Positions 24,501-36,789 of a stretch of DNA of 64,000 nucleotides are shown here, one piece after another. Positions within the stretch are counted from its first letter, which is position 1. Every line of letters begins with the position of its first letter. The stretch is taken from positions 45,875,351 to 45,939,350 of the forward strand of contig CP141140.1 in assembly GCA_035235625.1 (NCBI GenBank), given 5' to 3'. Under the pieces are notes generated by a model. That model was not told where the DNA came from. It searched no databases and worked only from the letters and a program-made list of their open reading frames with translations. The DNA comes from Saururus chinensis. Taxonomy: Eukaryota > Streptophyta > Magnoliopsida > Piperales > Saururaceae. The position numbers were made by a program, and so were the translations under genes.

Positions 24501-25323
24501 GTAAGATCATACGAGGATGTGCAAGATTGTACAATAATGTCTAACAAGTATGTGTAAGTTGTATGAGTAAGCGTATGATTGTACAAGTAGGTTTGTAAGA
24601 CTCTAATTAATAGTGTATGTGTAAGATTGGTTTGATGGTATGTATCTAGCATGATTGTATGCGTGATTATATGCATATGTGCATGATTATTATATGATTG
24701 CTTGCTTCATGTTTGAGTTGTATGAACGCATCTTTGTATGGGCTTACTGAGTTCATTATTTAAAACTTCCTTACTGAGTATTTTTTCTACTGAGTATGAA
24801 AATAATCAATACCTTATTTTTTAGCCACATTGCTCGGGAGGCTTTAGTAGGCTTGTGATGGAGAGCTCTTAGAAATGGATGCTTGTTTCTGTGGTGGATT
24901 TATTCCCTTTAACTCAAGTATATCTTTGACTCGCTATGAGTATTATTTGTGCACCAATCTGATGTTTTGGGTAAGATGAGAATTAAGATGTTTATGCTTT
25001 CTGGATTTATAATTTGGATTTGACTATGGACTGTTATGGGACTTGCACTCAGTGATGCCTATGAGAGATTTGTATTTAAAGTCATGATCATAGCAATTTA
25101 TTTGTATGTTTGTTTTCGAGTTGCGCCCAACGATGTTTGGTTTGGCCATACGATGCTTTAATGAATAAAAATTGTAGGGGTAAAATTGATGTGTGATGTT
25201 TTAAATTATAAAATTGCTTAACAGGTTCCGTACTCGTCATTTTTCCTGATTTATAGTTATTATATTGCAAAAAGTTTATGTGAATTTTAGAAAAAATGTG
25301 ATGAAAAATATCGAGCATTACAG

Positions 25324-25337
25324 TTAGTATCAGAGCC
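25324..25337 (+). other. Primer binding site of element A2
   Basis: TTAGTATCAGAGCC, one base from the common TTGGTATCAGAGCC site for initiator methionine tRNA. It follows the LTR terminal ATTACA after one base. Confidence 0.8.
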
Positions 25338-27387
25338 CATGCAATCTGGCAACAAGTCCATAATAGTCGCTAGTCCAGAGTCGTCGCATGTAAGAGTAAG
25401 TTGAGATTTTGTTTTGGAAGAGGTCAAGGTGAATGTTTTCCCTTGATTTCATTTCTTTCTGCCTTCAAGTAGAGTTAAGCCAAAGTGCCTCAGCCATCGA
25501 GAGATTTGGTTAGCATGTTTATTGGCTAATGAGAGCCTTGGGTTGTTATTGAATGTGTTCAATTTTTGAAAGGTTGGCTAGCACATTTAATGGCTATTAA
25601 GTGAGTCAAAACTACTAGTGTCTAATTGAGACTATGAAGCACCTTGTTGAGGTTTATAAGCTCCGAATGTCCAGAGAGTGGTTACGGCCAATTACATTCT
25701 AACTAGTGAAAATCTGTTAGACATACCCTTCCTAATTGGTCAGCTTCTGACCTAGATGGAGTGCAATTTTGTGACCTTCGTTGTTGGAAGTATTTGAAAT
25801 CCTTTTTGCTAGAGGCAAGGGAGTTTGTAAGTGGTGGAATATGAGACTCTTTTCACCTCTTTCCTGAGATTCATGGTTAAGAGTGGTTAAAATGAAAATT
25901 TTAAGCCTCCAAGATTGTAGACGGCCTTTGAGGTAACTACTTCAACACAAGTGAGTGTGGTGGTTACCATTTAAGATTTTCAGAAGGAGGGTGTGAGTTC
26001 GGTGTAGATTTGATGATTGGTTGACCGCTTAAAGAGTAGTGGTAGACCATCATAAGAAATAAGTGATGTTTGTGTGCCCTGAAGGTTCGATTGTCGTACT
26101 CATGGTTTTTGAAAACGGTCAGCCCTATGCTTTGGGTGAACTATTAAGGCGAAGAGATGCATGACTAAAGGTTGCATAGCCTTTTGGCAGCTTGTTTGAG
26201 AAGCCCTCTTAGGGATTAGTATAGAAGTGCTAAACATTGTTAGGGATTTTTTGGACATGTTCCCTAATGACTTACTGGTTTTCTACCTAAAAGAGTGATG
26301 GACTTTGTTGAGTTAGTGCTTAGTTCACTCTACCTCTAGAGAATCATGAGGGATGACCTACTAGAGTTGAACGACCTCAAGGATGAGGCATTAGAACTTA
26401 TGGTTAAGAGGATTATTTGACCAAGAGTATGGTCTTGGGGGTACGTTGGATTTGTGTCGGTGAAGAAGTAGGGTGTATCCCTACATTTAACCGAGTGACT
26501 TTTAAGAATACGTTTATGCTCAGGTTGGATAACCTTTTCAATAAGTTATGGTCAGCCAAGATGTTTCAGGAATTGACTTGAGGTTTGTCTATCATTTGTT
26601 TAAGGTTTGTGACAAGGATATTCCTAAGACAGCCTCATGAACTCAGTATGATGAGTACGGGTTCCGAAGGATGTTTTTTGGACTCACCAATACCATGTTG
26701 CAGGTATTGATATGATGAATGTGGTTTTTGTTGAACAATATGAAGAGAGACATTAGTTAATGTGTTGTCAGATGCCTGACTTATTGTAAGTTGCCTTGTT
26801 CACGGATGCGGCAAGAGACTATTCAGGTCATTGTGGACTGATTGACGAAGTTGTAGCTTCCTTTCTCTGACTGATGACTGATTGAAGGTATTTTAAAGGG
26901 CTCTTTGGAGAGACACTTGCCATTGATTTGAGTTTGTTTATTATAACAACTCACTCTGGCATTTGGATGACCTTTGAGAGGTCTTGAATGAAAGGACATT
27001 TTGATTTGCCTACATGTTGGGCTATGGTAAGTGAGTTGTAGATGCTCAAATGTGAATTGTTCGGTACTGTGTAGACAGGTTGAAGTTAGTTTGGTAAGGG
27101 CTTCAGACAACTCAAAGCCGATAAGAGTGTTATGCTAATTGGAGGCGAAGTGATTTCCAATTGAGTTGTGAAGTATTTCAGTTAGATCTTTTGATAAACA
27201 AGGTAAGTTGTGGATGACAAAGGTCAATTCTATGGTGAAGATTTTGTGGTAAATATCATATTTCCGAGATAGAGACTTGAGATGTTTAGGCAAACATGAG
27301 AGAGAGATACCCCGAGGTATTTGCTATTTCAGCAGTACATTATAAGTTGATCTTGAAATTTCGGGGACAATTATTCTGAGGGAAGAA
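25338..27387 (+). pseudogene. Shrunken internal region of Tekay-like element A2
   Basis: Only about 2 kb remains. Recognisable parts are a gag/protease-like stretch, the protease-RT linker (about 26050-26280), an RT start and motif region (about 26560-26700, with GIDLRFVYH and the Phe-Gly-Leu-Thr-Asn-like FGLTNTM), then a jump to the integrase zinc region (about 26745-26790), integrase C-terminus (about 26900-27130) and a chromo-like tail. All frames are broken. A polypurine tract, GAGGGAAGAA, ends it at 27387. Confidence 0.75.
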
Positions 27388-29025
27388 TGTAACATCCTTG
27401 ATTTTTCTACAATTTTCTATGATTTTTTTGCGATTTATCTTATCATTTTTGGTGGGAAAATGTGACCTTTCGATGTATTTGTATTTGCATATTTGACCTC
27501 AATAATATACACGTAGAGTCAAGTGTCAGGCTTAGTTGCGGGCGGCAGGCCATGCTACATGCTTTCAACATGAATTTTGGAGGTACGATGAGTAAACATG
27601 GAGTTAACGCATATTGGGGACACAAAAGGAAAAAATATATATAAATATGAAATTCGTTGATCGGATCAGAAGTTTTTGACGTCTATAAAATTTTGATGTC
27701 TAGTAACTTTGAGAGAAACCCGAGGGACCACCGGTGCATACTTGGATCCGATGGCCGGTGGTGGTTGTCCCTCGAATTCCACCAGTTCATACTCGGATCC
27801 ACTTTGCCTTACTGCCACGAGTCCATTGGTACCGGCTAAGTCCACCTCCATGTCCTCCTCTCTCCTCCACGAGACGCCGATCTATTCTTCGGGTTTTCTC
27901 AGCTTACGAATTCTTTTTTGGGTAGTAGGAGGGCGATTTTGTTGCTGTTTGCTACCGCACTCAACTAGGCTTATCTTCGTTTGGCTGCCAAGAACCCAGG
28001 GCTGCCTCTATGCTTTCCTTGCTTCTCCACAAGTACCGTACTTTGTCTAGGTTTTGTTTCTTTCTCACTATGCCAAAAATGAATTTAGTGGTTGAATGAT
28101 TTTTCGTCGCCTCCATCGGCTATTTCTGATTGGCCACCATTCCTCCATCCTATGTGTGGTCAAATCTACCTTCTATGTCCCCTCCGCCTAATTCCACTTC
28201 CGCCTCATTGTTCCTCTATTTTTTCACCCAGTTAGATGCTTCAGGTGCGTCTCGGGTCGTTGCGATTAGCGAGCCGCAGGCTATTTAGCCATTGTGGGCT
28301 CTACCCCGACTCAGCAACAGCGAAGGCCAACCCCACTTGCCCCGATTGAACCTCCATCCAGAATGGGCAGCTTGCCCTTTCCCTATACCGTACGAGATGC
28401 ACAACTGTCCGCACCAAATGTGTTGGTTGTGGGTGGCGATCGGCGATGTCGCCACTTCCATTGGCCACCACATCTTGGCCTTAGCTATATTGCCCTTTTG
28501 TGAGCCTTGGGCCACCACCATCCAAACCCTTGCCACTTGAGTGGCCCTCTTTGCCACTTGTGCAAGTGGTCACATGTGCATGTAGCCACGCGTGCGGTTT
28601 AGGGTTTAGGCACTACATTTGTGCAGCCTAACCGTCAGTTAGCTTCACCACTGAATAGATTTGACACCAGAGACCTCCTCCACCTCTCCTCCAACCCTGA
28701 GCATCGCCCCATGCCATCTGCCCTTACATGGGCTCTTGTAGATGCAAAATTGACATTGTTTAGTGCTGTCTATGGCCGATTTCGACGTCTTGTGGCTGAC
28801 TAAGTACTTCTCAGCTGTTGACTGACCTTCAATGATTACACCTCGAGTTTTGATCGCACTTTCCATTTTTGTTGGCACGACCTTTCTCTTGGCCGCCCTA
28901 GTGTGCCGCCGTTGATTGCGGATTTTTCTGCATTGGTTTGTGTCACCCTGTTTGGTCGTAAGTACTTCTGGCACTTCCTAAACCCTCGGGACAACAAATC
29001 TCTCAATTTGGCAATGCTTTATGTC
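27388..29025 (+). mobile_element. Tekay-like 3' LTR, truncated (element A2)
   Basis: Begins TGTAACATCCTTGATT and follows the 5' LTR at 20913 closely through the GC-rich part to CAATTTGGCAATGCTTT. There the match stops and different AT-rich sequence begins. About 1.64 kb of the 4.4-kb LTR is left. Parallel open frames in both LTRs (about 21800-22030 and 28290-28540) follow from their common origin. Confidence 0.8.
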
Positions 29026-29440
29026 GCCAATTACACCATACAAATTTGATTTAAATAAAAAATAAAAAATTTAGAACTATTTGTAATACTTTTATAAAAG
29101 TTTTGCAAATAGTATCAATAATAATGATGCTTTTTTGGTTTAAAACATGTGTCAAAAAATTTATTTTTTTAAAAAATTAAGATTATTAGCTATGCTTTGT
29201 TAAAAGCGGCGCTAATAATACAACTACTAGTGACGCTCTTACACAATCGTCACTAATAGTTTTATTATTTTATTTTATTTAATATTTATTATTTAAATAT
29301 ATAATAAATAAATATTAACTTTTAAAAAAAACTTCTCTAATATAATATTTTATATTTAATATTTTTATATATAATAAAAAATAAATAAAAATTTCCTACT
29401 TTAATCCCACTCCTCATAGATGGAGCTCATGTTCATGTGC

Positions 29441-29730
29441 GTGAGTGTGTGAGTGAGAGAGAGGAGATGGAGAGGAGAGAGAGAGAAAAAAGATAAAGAG
29501 AGAGATGAGAGAGAGAGTACTAAAGATTGAGAAAGATGAGAAAGAGAGTTAATAGAGAGAGATGAGAGGAGGGAGAGTGAGATGAGTCAAAGAGAGAGAG
29601 AAATAGGGTAGAGAGAGGCGAGAGAGAGGAGAGAGAGTGAAGAGGAGAGAGAGAGAAGAGAGAGAAAGAAGAAGAGCCAAAGAGAAAGAGGGGAGGGAGA
29701 GAAAAGAGAGAGAGAAAGAGAGGGTAGAAA
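29441..29730 (+). repeat. GA-rich homopurine tract 1
   Basis: About 290 bases of almost only G and A on the + strand. Ser/Leu/Arg/Glu-rich open frames across such tracts are artefacts. Confidence 0.95.
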
Positions 29731-29802
29731 TTAATTTATATTTATTGGAATTCTTTATTATATTATTATATTTTAAAATAATAAAAAATTAAAATAAATT
29801 TT

Positions 29803-29916
29803 ATTAGTGACGCTTATGAAATTTTATCGCTACTACCCTATGTAGTAGTGACACATATATAAGAGTGTCGCTACAACCTAGAGTACTAGGAATGCAATTT
29901 CATAAGCATCACTAAT
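29803..29916. repeat. Palindromic core of the composite repeat
   Basis: Outer arms ATTAGTGACGCTTATGAAAT (29803) and ATTTCATAAGCATCACTAAT (to 29916) are inverted copies. An inner pair, GTAGTGACAC and GTGTCGCTAC, is also inverted (one mismatch). Transcribed, it would fold as a long hairpin. Confidence 0.85.
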
Positions 29917-29966
29917 ACATTTTATTTTAATTTTATTATTAATTTAAAAATATAATTTATAATAAA

Positions 29967-30163
29967 AGTGAGAGAAGAGAGAGAAAGAAGAAGAGAGAAA
30001 GAGGAAAGGGAGAGAGAAGAGGAGAGAGGGTAGAGAGTGATGAAGAGAGATGAGAGAAGAGAGAGAAAGAAGAAGAGAGAAAGAGAAAGAGAAAGAGGAA
30101 AGGGAGAGAGAAGAGATAGAAAGAGAAAGAGGAAACAGAGAGAGGGAGAGGAAGAGGAGGATG
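29967..30163 (+). repeat. GA-rich homopurine tract 2
   Basis: About 197 bases, mostly AGAGAA units, directly after a TTATAATAAAAG end. Confidence 0.95.
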
Positions 30164-30320
30164 AAATTAATTTATATTTTTTAAGATTTTTTATTATTTT
30201 ATTCTATTGTAAATATAATAAAAAATTAAAATTAAATATATTAGGGACAGTTATGAAATTGCATCGCTAATATATTTTATTTTAATTTTTTTATTATTTT
30301 AAAAAAATAATTTATAATAA

Positions 30321-30402
30321 AAGAAAGAGGGTAGAGAGAGTGAAGATAGAAAGAGGAGAGAGATAAATAATAGAAAGATAGGAGAGAGAATGAGGAGGAA
30401 GA
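30321..30402 (+). repeat. GA-rich homopurine tract 3
   Basis: About 80 bases, in the same position relative to the TTTATAATAAAAG sequence. Confidence 0.9.
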
Positions 30403-30585
30403 AATTAATTTATATTTTTGGGGATCTTTATTATATATTAAAAATAATATAACAAATTTTTTATAATATATTAGCAATGCTTATAAAATTGTGTTACTAC
30501 CACCTAGGGTACTAGCAACGCAATTTTATATGCATCACTAATAGATTTTAATTTTAATTTTTTATTTATTTTAAAATATTAATAA

Positions 30586-30911
30586 AAGAGAGAGGGGTAG
30601 AGAGAGTGAAGAAAGAGAGGGTAGAAAGAGAAGAGAGAGGAAAGAGTGCAGAGAGAGAGAGTAGGGAAAGAGAGGAGAAAGAGATAGGGTAGAGAGAAGG
30701 AAGGAAGAGAGAGGAGAGAGAAATGAAGAGAGAGAAGAGAAAGGGGAAGAGAGAAAAAGAGAAGAAAGAGAGAAAGAAAGCAGGGAGAGAGGGAAGTGAT
30801 AGAGAGAGAGAGAAAGAGAGGGAGAGATAGTGAAGAGAGAGAGTAGAGAGAGAAGAGAGAAACAAGAGAGAGAGAAGAGCGGAAAGAGAGGAGAGAGAGG
30901 GAAGAGAAAGA
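30586..30911 (+). repeat. GA-rich homopurine tract 4
   Basis: About 325 bases of G/A with rare T. The long Ser/Leu-rich minus-strand frames here are low-complexity artefacts. Confidence 0.95.
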
Positions 30912-31689
30912 TATAAAAAACAAGCCTATTTGTGATGCTATGTGGTTGATACTATGTGGGATGGCATCTATTTGATGGCATAATAGGCATTTTGTGGAGA
31001 AAGAAAAACTTTTATACATATCAAGTATTATTTTTTTCAACACATTTTCTGAGAGTCTAACCAGCTGGCTGGAAATGCAAGTGAAAGCGTGACGTCCTTC
31101 ATTTGTTGGCACATCCCTTTTAAGAGTATCATACCTTGAGAGGCTGTCCATGACTCTTCTAGCCTGCCTAATGTTGGATGCAAATAATGTTATTTTTGGT
31201 GCTTTGTTCTTATATTGGTCATAGGCCAACACTTTTTTGTAATTTTTCTTCAACAATCTACTGGTAGAGGTCTGTCTAAGCCCCCACCTATTGGTGGTTT
31301 TTTTTTCTGAAAAAAAAATATTTTCCTGAATTTCACTTTGCCACAGGAAATTTCAAAACGGTGGTTATTCGAAACAGATTTTGTTTTTGTGCGTAGTTGT
31401 GAAATGCAAATTGTACTTTTTTATTTGTATTTTAGCTTGATGTTTTTGTGCAAAATATTTAAATGTCAATATACGACTCCATTTGTACTCTATATTAACC
31501 GAAAATCAACTCCACTCAATTATTTTTTTGAAACCAGTCAAAGCCTTGAGTTTTAAAATATTAGTCATAGGCATGGTTTGATGCATAGTGACAAAGTTTT
31601 TGAAATTTTTATAAATTTTCTAAAAAATAACAAAATAGTCCATGACCTAAATTCTTACTGAATTTTGCAACCCTAAATTTATTGCCATT

Positions 31690-31915
31690 TCGAGTTTGTC
31701 CCAAAACTTTGCGAAGGTGATTGATGTTTTGCAAACGATGTCTTATCAATAATCCCTACAATTTGCTAAACAGATCAATCAGAATATAGTGAGGTAAATG
31801 CACCCGCATTGATTGAATATGAAGGAAAGCATCACACGGACTCGGCGAATGTGAATTGAAGTTTTGAAAAACAATGTCTTATCAATTATCCGTATAAATT
31901 ATCCATAAATGAGTA
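31690..31915. repeat. Satellite-like ~135-bp repeat, left locus
   Basis: GATTGATGTTTTGCAAACGA, then GTCTTATCAATAATCC and GCATCACACGGACTCGGCG, recurs partly in tandem here and again at 45225-45430. Function unknown. Confidence 0.65.
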
Positions 31916-33377
31916 ATACTATCGTGACGTTAAAAAACTTAATTCAATAACCTTACTTTATCTTTTAAAAACCATTGATGAGTCCCACAGGACTCATGAA
32001 ATAGGATATTGACGTATCTCTTTTACCGTCGCAGAAATATTTTCCTAAATAAATTATCAAGATATCTACCGACAGAGTGCCAAAAGAAAAAACAACGATA
32101 TCTACCGCTACGGCTCAAATTCAAACAAGTACCATTTCACTGAAAACGTAAGGGCCATGGCTGCCTATTGCACTTTGACTATTGGTCAATGTTTTTTGTC
32201 TCCTTATACTACAAAAGACAAACTAAAGACCGAAAGATTGTAGGGATAGGACCAAATGACTGGCCAATTTTTGTTTTTACTTTGATTTATTAGAATGCTA
32301 GTCAATTTGGGTTGCCAACATTGACATATGTGGTTGATATTACTGGTTGGCGGATTTCCTGAGTTGGTTGCCTCCATGGATAAGGGTTCACTAACCTCTT
32401 AATCATTATCTCAAAGGAAAGATTTTCAAACTTATTCACAGTATCTAATCTTGGACTCCTGTCATTGTTTGGCTAAACCGGCCATATTTTGCCAGCCTGT
32501 TAGAGCTTGACTCGCTGTCCGTGAAATTTTTGTATTTATTCATCGATGTGAAACGAAACGAGGGAAGAAGTAGGATATGAACACATCCACCAAAGACCAA
32601 AAACAGCGTAGAATGTGAACATACCCTCTGGGAATGGGAGGGGAAGCATGTGAAAAAGTGCCCACTTCACATGAAGGGAACCCACCTTTAACATCACACC
32701 AATAGTGACTGAGTAGCATTGATTATATGTGTTTTGACATCTAATTGACCAATAAATTATTTGCAAATAAAGAAACCAGATGCATGATATATTAATGAAA
32801 AGTTAGGATGCACGTATTAAGTAGGTTAAACCTACTTTTATTTGAGCCCTGTTTAAACTAGGAGTGCGCTGGGTGCCTTGGACAGTGCAATTTTAATCAG
32901 CCTTTGCCCCGAGTCATGCGAGTCATACTTGTATCTTGATCCGATGGCTCAAAACAAATCAATCAGATGCATATCAACTATTTTATTTTCATTTTGTTCC
33001 ATGGAACTACAAACATTACATTGGGGAAGAAGAATGCTAAGCCACCCAAAACTTACCCTTGGATTGGATACCTCAAAGGGACGTTTCCTAAAAAAGCCTG
33101 TGGGTTCATCCAATATGTAAATAAACTTAAAGAGTAGCATTACTTCTTGCGGAAAGAGTGCATAATTTGGGCACTCAGCCACTTGTGATTCAAGATTTGA
33201 AAAAATTATGTCCTACCAAGAATCCATAATTCACTGCAAACTAAGGGGTTGTTCGCTACATTTAAGATGAATGTGGCTATATGTAACCCACTAAACTCCT
33301 ACATCGCTCATTACTCATGTAAATAAAACGTCTTAAATGTCTTATATGTACCCCACATCTAAAATATATGAGATATA
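31916..33377. other. Intergenic, nothing recognised
   Basis: No gene, RNA or element end can be supported. The small open frames near 32878-33182 on both strands have no recognisable product. Confidence 0.5.
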
Positions 33378-33463
33378 TTTTTTAATCAATACACCCCACA
33401 TGTATTTTTTTAATCAATACACCCCACATGTATTTTTTTAATCAATACACCCCACATGTATTG
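33378..33463 (+). repeat. Three ~28-bp tandem repeats
   Basis: TTTTTTAATCAATACACCCC followed by ACATGTA is repeated three times with almost no change. Confidence 0.9.
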
Positions 33464-33496
33464 CCCTCCTATGCCCTAAACATAAAACCCTCACCC

Positions 33497-33705
33497 CGAC
33501 CAATCATCTTCTACCTCCCTGCACCGGACCATTAATCCCCTCCTTTCTCCCCTCATTGAGACCCCAGACCTTTGCCTCGACTGATCTTTTTCTGCCTTCC
33601 CCCACCCGACCATTCTTCCCCTCATTTCCCCCCTCACCAAGCCACTTGACCCTCACCTTGACCGATCTTCTTTCGCATTTGTCCCATTAGATCATTCTAA
33701 CAAGG
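33497..33705 (+). repeat. Diverged ~82-bp pyrimidine-rich tandem repeat
   Basis: CCGACCAATCATCTTCT..., CGACTGATCTTTTTCTGCC... and GACCGATCTTCTTTCGC... mark two and a half imperfect units. Confidence 0.65.
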
Positions 33706-34243
33706 AGATATAGCAGGGTACCTCCTAGGGGACCCCCGCCAGTAGTTGAAAGGAAATCAACCCTTGTCACCACATGCACACATGGTAGTTTAAGACTCTT
33801 TTTTTGTCTAGTTTCTTGTCCAAGCTCTGAATCCTAATCCTAACCTTATTGTTTTTATTCCTAAGGTCATGGAACCTTCTTCGCCATTGCAATATAGAAT
33901 GATTAGTTTATGCAATTTTGCTTATACAATCATTTTTAAAATTTTCATGTAGAGGATGAGACCAATAATTTCTAAGCTTATCAATTAGAACCAATACCCA
34001 TTTGCATCCAGTAGGTCTATTCATCCGAATAATTGTTAGCTCGTGAACTCTTTCACAAGAACAAGATTAGGGAAGGGGGGGTTTGTTTGTCATCAAACAA
34101 AACCTTGCCAAGGCTTAAGATTGCATGAAATAGCAATTAATTGCAAAGATGTCATTCAGATTAATGGACGTTGTTCACCCTCCATTTCTACCATGCATCA
34201 TCCTTCATGATTATTATAATTATTTTCAATTATAAGGAAAAAC

Positions 34244-34639
34244 TGATAGAGCATAATACAAGGTTTTAGGCATACCTGTAGCCATTAGAACCTTCAATGA
34301 AGTTTAATCACCTTGTTGAAACCTTGTCTCTGCTAATCTTCTTCATAATCACAATGAGTTTTTGGTTTAGAACTTAACTGAGAGTAATCTTGCTTAAGGC
34401 ACAGAATTACGATGGCTAATAGTGTATTTATAACTAAACCAAGACGTTATAATTAAGAACCTTAGAATCCTGACCATCCATCCATAGGTCATCCAATAAT
34501 TCAGATTTGCCACTTAAAACTACAACTTAATGAGTATTCAGACTTAGGCCCATTATCCAAATAGTTTTAAAAGCCCAAAACAATGTCAATTGAGACAGTT
34601 GGGCAACTTGATGTTTTTAATATAAAAAGAAGCCCAACA
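34244..34639 (-). repeat. Copia 3' LTR
   Basis: On the minus strand it starts TGTTGGGCTTC and ends TATGCTCTATCA. It is paired with 44818-45213 (same length, 396 bp). Confidence 0.85.
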
Positions 34640-34655
34640 TTCTCCCACTTGGCAC
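34640..34655 (-). other. Polypurine tract of the copia element
   Basis: The minus strand reads GCCAAGTGGGAGAA directly before the LTR start TGTTGGG, as expected for plus-strand priming in copia elements. Confidence 0.75.
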
Positions 34656-35012
34656 AACTTCTCAATTGAGCTATAGAAAGAATAAAATTTCTCACTTGGC
34701 TCAATTAAAATAAATTTGAGAAAAATATTTTAGTTAAAAAATAACCAAGTGGGTAATGGGAAACTTTAAAATGACTTTCATATGCGCGTACAACTTTTGA
34801 AAAAATAATACCCTTCGAACTGTATGTGGTAACTTTATACTCTTTCAAAATGTGATAATTGCATGAATCAAGGCGGTTATATCCTCATAGGAGAACATTC
34901 CCTTCCATGTATCACAATGCAACTAATTCATTCTATTTGAGTGTTATATGCAGAAAATTTTATTTCTAAGTGAAGGCATGCTCCCACTCATTTTGCAAAT
35001 ATTGTCTCATAC

Positions 35013-35535
35013 TTAAGTGCACAGAAAATGAGACAACACGAGAATAGAAACCGTAACTACTATGATAAATAAGTAAAGTTCAGAAGTACATAAGCAAAAT
35101 TTAATGCACGATGAGCTAATAAGACCCATACGATCCACGTGACTCTTAAACAAAGAAGGGGGTAAACCCTTGGTCATTGGATTAGCAATCATAAGCTCAG
35201 TACCTATATACATAATAACAACTATCCCTTCTTTAACATGATCCCGAACAACAAGATACTTAATGTCAATGTGCTTACTCCAACTTCCACTCTTGTTGTT
35301 CTTCATGAAGAACATATCAACACTATTATCACACAACATATTTAATGGCCAAGATATGGAATCCATAATAGTAAGTCCTATGGCAAAGTTTATCAGCCAA
35401 GTAGCATGTGATGTGCCCTCATAACAAGCAACAAACTATGCCTCCATAGTCGACGACACTGTAAGGGTTTGCTTAATACTTTTCCAAGAGACAACATCGT
35501 CTGCCAAATGGAAAATATAACTTCCTTTATCTAAG
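35013..35535 (-). pseudogene. Copia RNase H domain remnant
   Basis: Reads LADDVVSWKSIKQTLTVSST, then FVACYEGTSHATWL, MLCDNSVDMFFMKNNKSGS, SKHIDIKYLVVRDHVKEG and MIANPMTKGLPPSLFKSHVD. These are the conserved blocks of the C-terminal RNase H of copia polyproteins. It ends about 375 bp before the LTR. Stops separate the pieces. Confidence 0.9.
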
Positions 35536-36415
35536 GTGAATCCTTCACATTGAGTCATATACACCTCCTCAAGATCCCAATTCAAGAATGCCGTCTTGAC
35601 ATCTATTTGATGCAACTCTAAGTCAAAATGAGCTACAAGGCCAAGATAACTCTCAATGAATCCTTCGTTAAAATTGGAGATAATATTTTATTATAGTCAA
35701 CACCATCTTTTTGAAGAAAACCTTTGGCTACAAGTCGGGCCTTATATCTGTTAATGTTACCAGATGAATCTAATTTATTCTTATAGACCCATTTAGTAGC
35801 CAAGAGTCCTGGTGCCCTGCGGTAACTCCACGAGATCCTAAACTTGATTATCAGCTATAGATTTCATCTCATCCTGCATGGCATCATGCCATTTACTAGA
35901 GTTATCTCCAGTCATGGCCTGTGAATATGTAATAGGATCCTGAATGTGTTCAACATTCTCATCAGACTCTTGGAGGTATACAGCATGGTCAGAAGGGAGT
36001 GCAGGTTTCCTTACTCTTGAGGACCTTCAAAGTCCTATTTGATCAACAGATGGAGGTGCCTACACAATAGGAACTTTAGCAACTTGTTCCTGAAGGGATG
36101 GAGAGGGATGACAGTCTGTTCTGGAATCATTATAGGCGATACAATATCTGATCCTCCACCAGATGTGGGTAGAATAATTGGAACAAATATTTCCTCATAC
36201 ACAATGTGTTTTGGAGAAATTACTCCACTGAAGTTTCCATGCTCAAGAAAACGTGCATTTTGTGCTTCGACTACTGTAGGGGTGTGAGATTAATAATAAA
36301 ACCTATGACCCTTAGACATTTCTGCATAGCCAATAAAAAAACCACTGATAGTCTTAGGGTCAAGCTTCTTCTCAAGTGGATTGTACACCCTAACCTCAAA
36401 AGGACAACCCTAGAT
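35536..36415 (-). pseudogene. Copia RT N-terminal remnant, palm deleted
   Basis: From the right, it shows the low-conservation region between integrase and RT, then WKDAMQDEMKSIADN-like sequence (about 35830-35890), WVYKNKLDSSGNINRYKARL, VAKGFLQKDGVDYNKILSP and LHQMDVKTAFLNWDLEEVYM, then TQCEGFTLDKGSYIF, where it jumps into RNase H. The middle of RT with the catalytic YVDD box is absent, so about half the RT domain was deleted near 35536. Confidence 0.85.
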
Positions 36416-36420
36416 GTATA

Positions 36421-36759
36421 TGATGTGCCCGACGTAGGCACAATCGGTACAGGATGTTCTACGCAAAGGAGAGAGGAAGGGGTAATAAAATAACAATGGA
36501 ACTAAACTAATATTCTGCATACCAAACCAAGGAGGAAGAAGACCCTTTATGGGGAGTCGTGCCCTTCAACAGTGGGACTCGTGCCACTAGTGGGCCCAGC
36601 TATCTCATGGCCCACTAGCGCGCCTAAACCAGTTCAAATTACAATAATAATGCCGTTCTACGGCTGATTTAAGAGAAACTAGCCTAAGGTACTGAAATAA
36701 ATAATAGTCTAGTGTACTCAAATAAAGACAAGTAATGCATCAAGTGCATGTGCACAACA
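36421..36759 (-). repeat. Reina-like 3' LTR
   Basis: 339 bp, paired with 41018-41356; the GTATA target duplication lies immediately to its left. Confidence 0.95.
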
Positions 36760-36789
36760 CTCCACTACACTTCCGCACACGCCTTGTCC

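Larger units (their letters stand above)
20913..25322 (+). mobile_element. Tekay-like 5' LTR, 4.4 kb (element A2)
   Basis: Starts TGTAATGTCC and ends CGAGCATTACA, so the ends form a perfect 6-base inverted repeat, and a priming site follows at once. The first 1.58 kb aligns with the 3' LTR at 27388-29025. The rest (22500-25322) is seen only here and contains three tandem-repeat blocks. At 4.4 kb it is a very long LTR. Several overlapping open frames at 21239-22455 occur on both strands and reflect the GC-rich composition, not genes. Confidence 0.8.
29026..30911. repeat. Composite repeat: AT-rich palindromic cores alternating with GA tracts
   Basis: At least three modules share the same order: AATTAATTTATATTT, an AT-rich stretch, a core with ATTAGTGACGCTTATGAAAT-like arms, TAATTTATAATAAAAG, and then a homopurine GA tract of varying length. 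The cores are inverted repeats (best at 29803-29916). A related block stands at 45430-46592. It could be a decayed non-autonomous DNA transposon family with GTGACGC-type sub-terminal repeats, but no terminal inverted repeats or target duplication could be fixed. Confidence 0.6.

Noticed and set aside
30566-31256. Long Ser/Leu-rich minus-strand frames
   Set aside because: They read through the CT strand of GA tracts; low-complexity artefact.
33250-33280. TAA-GGGGTTGTTCGCTACA as the end of a Harbinger MITE
   Set aside because: No matching opposite end with TAA was found in the next kilobase.
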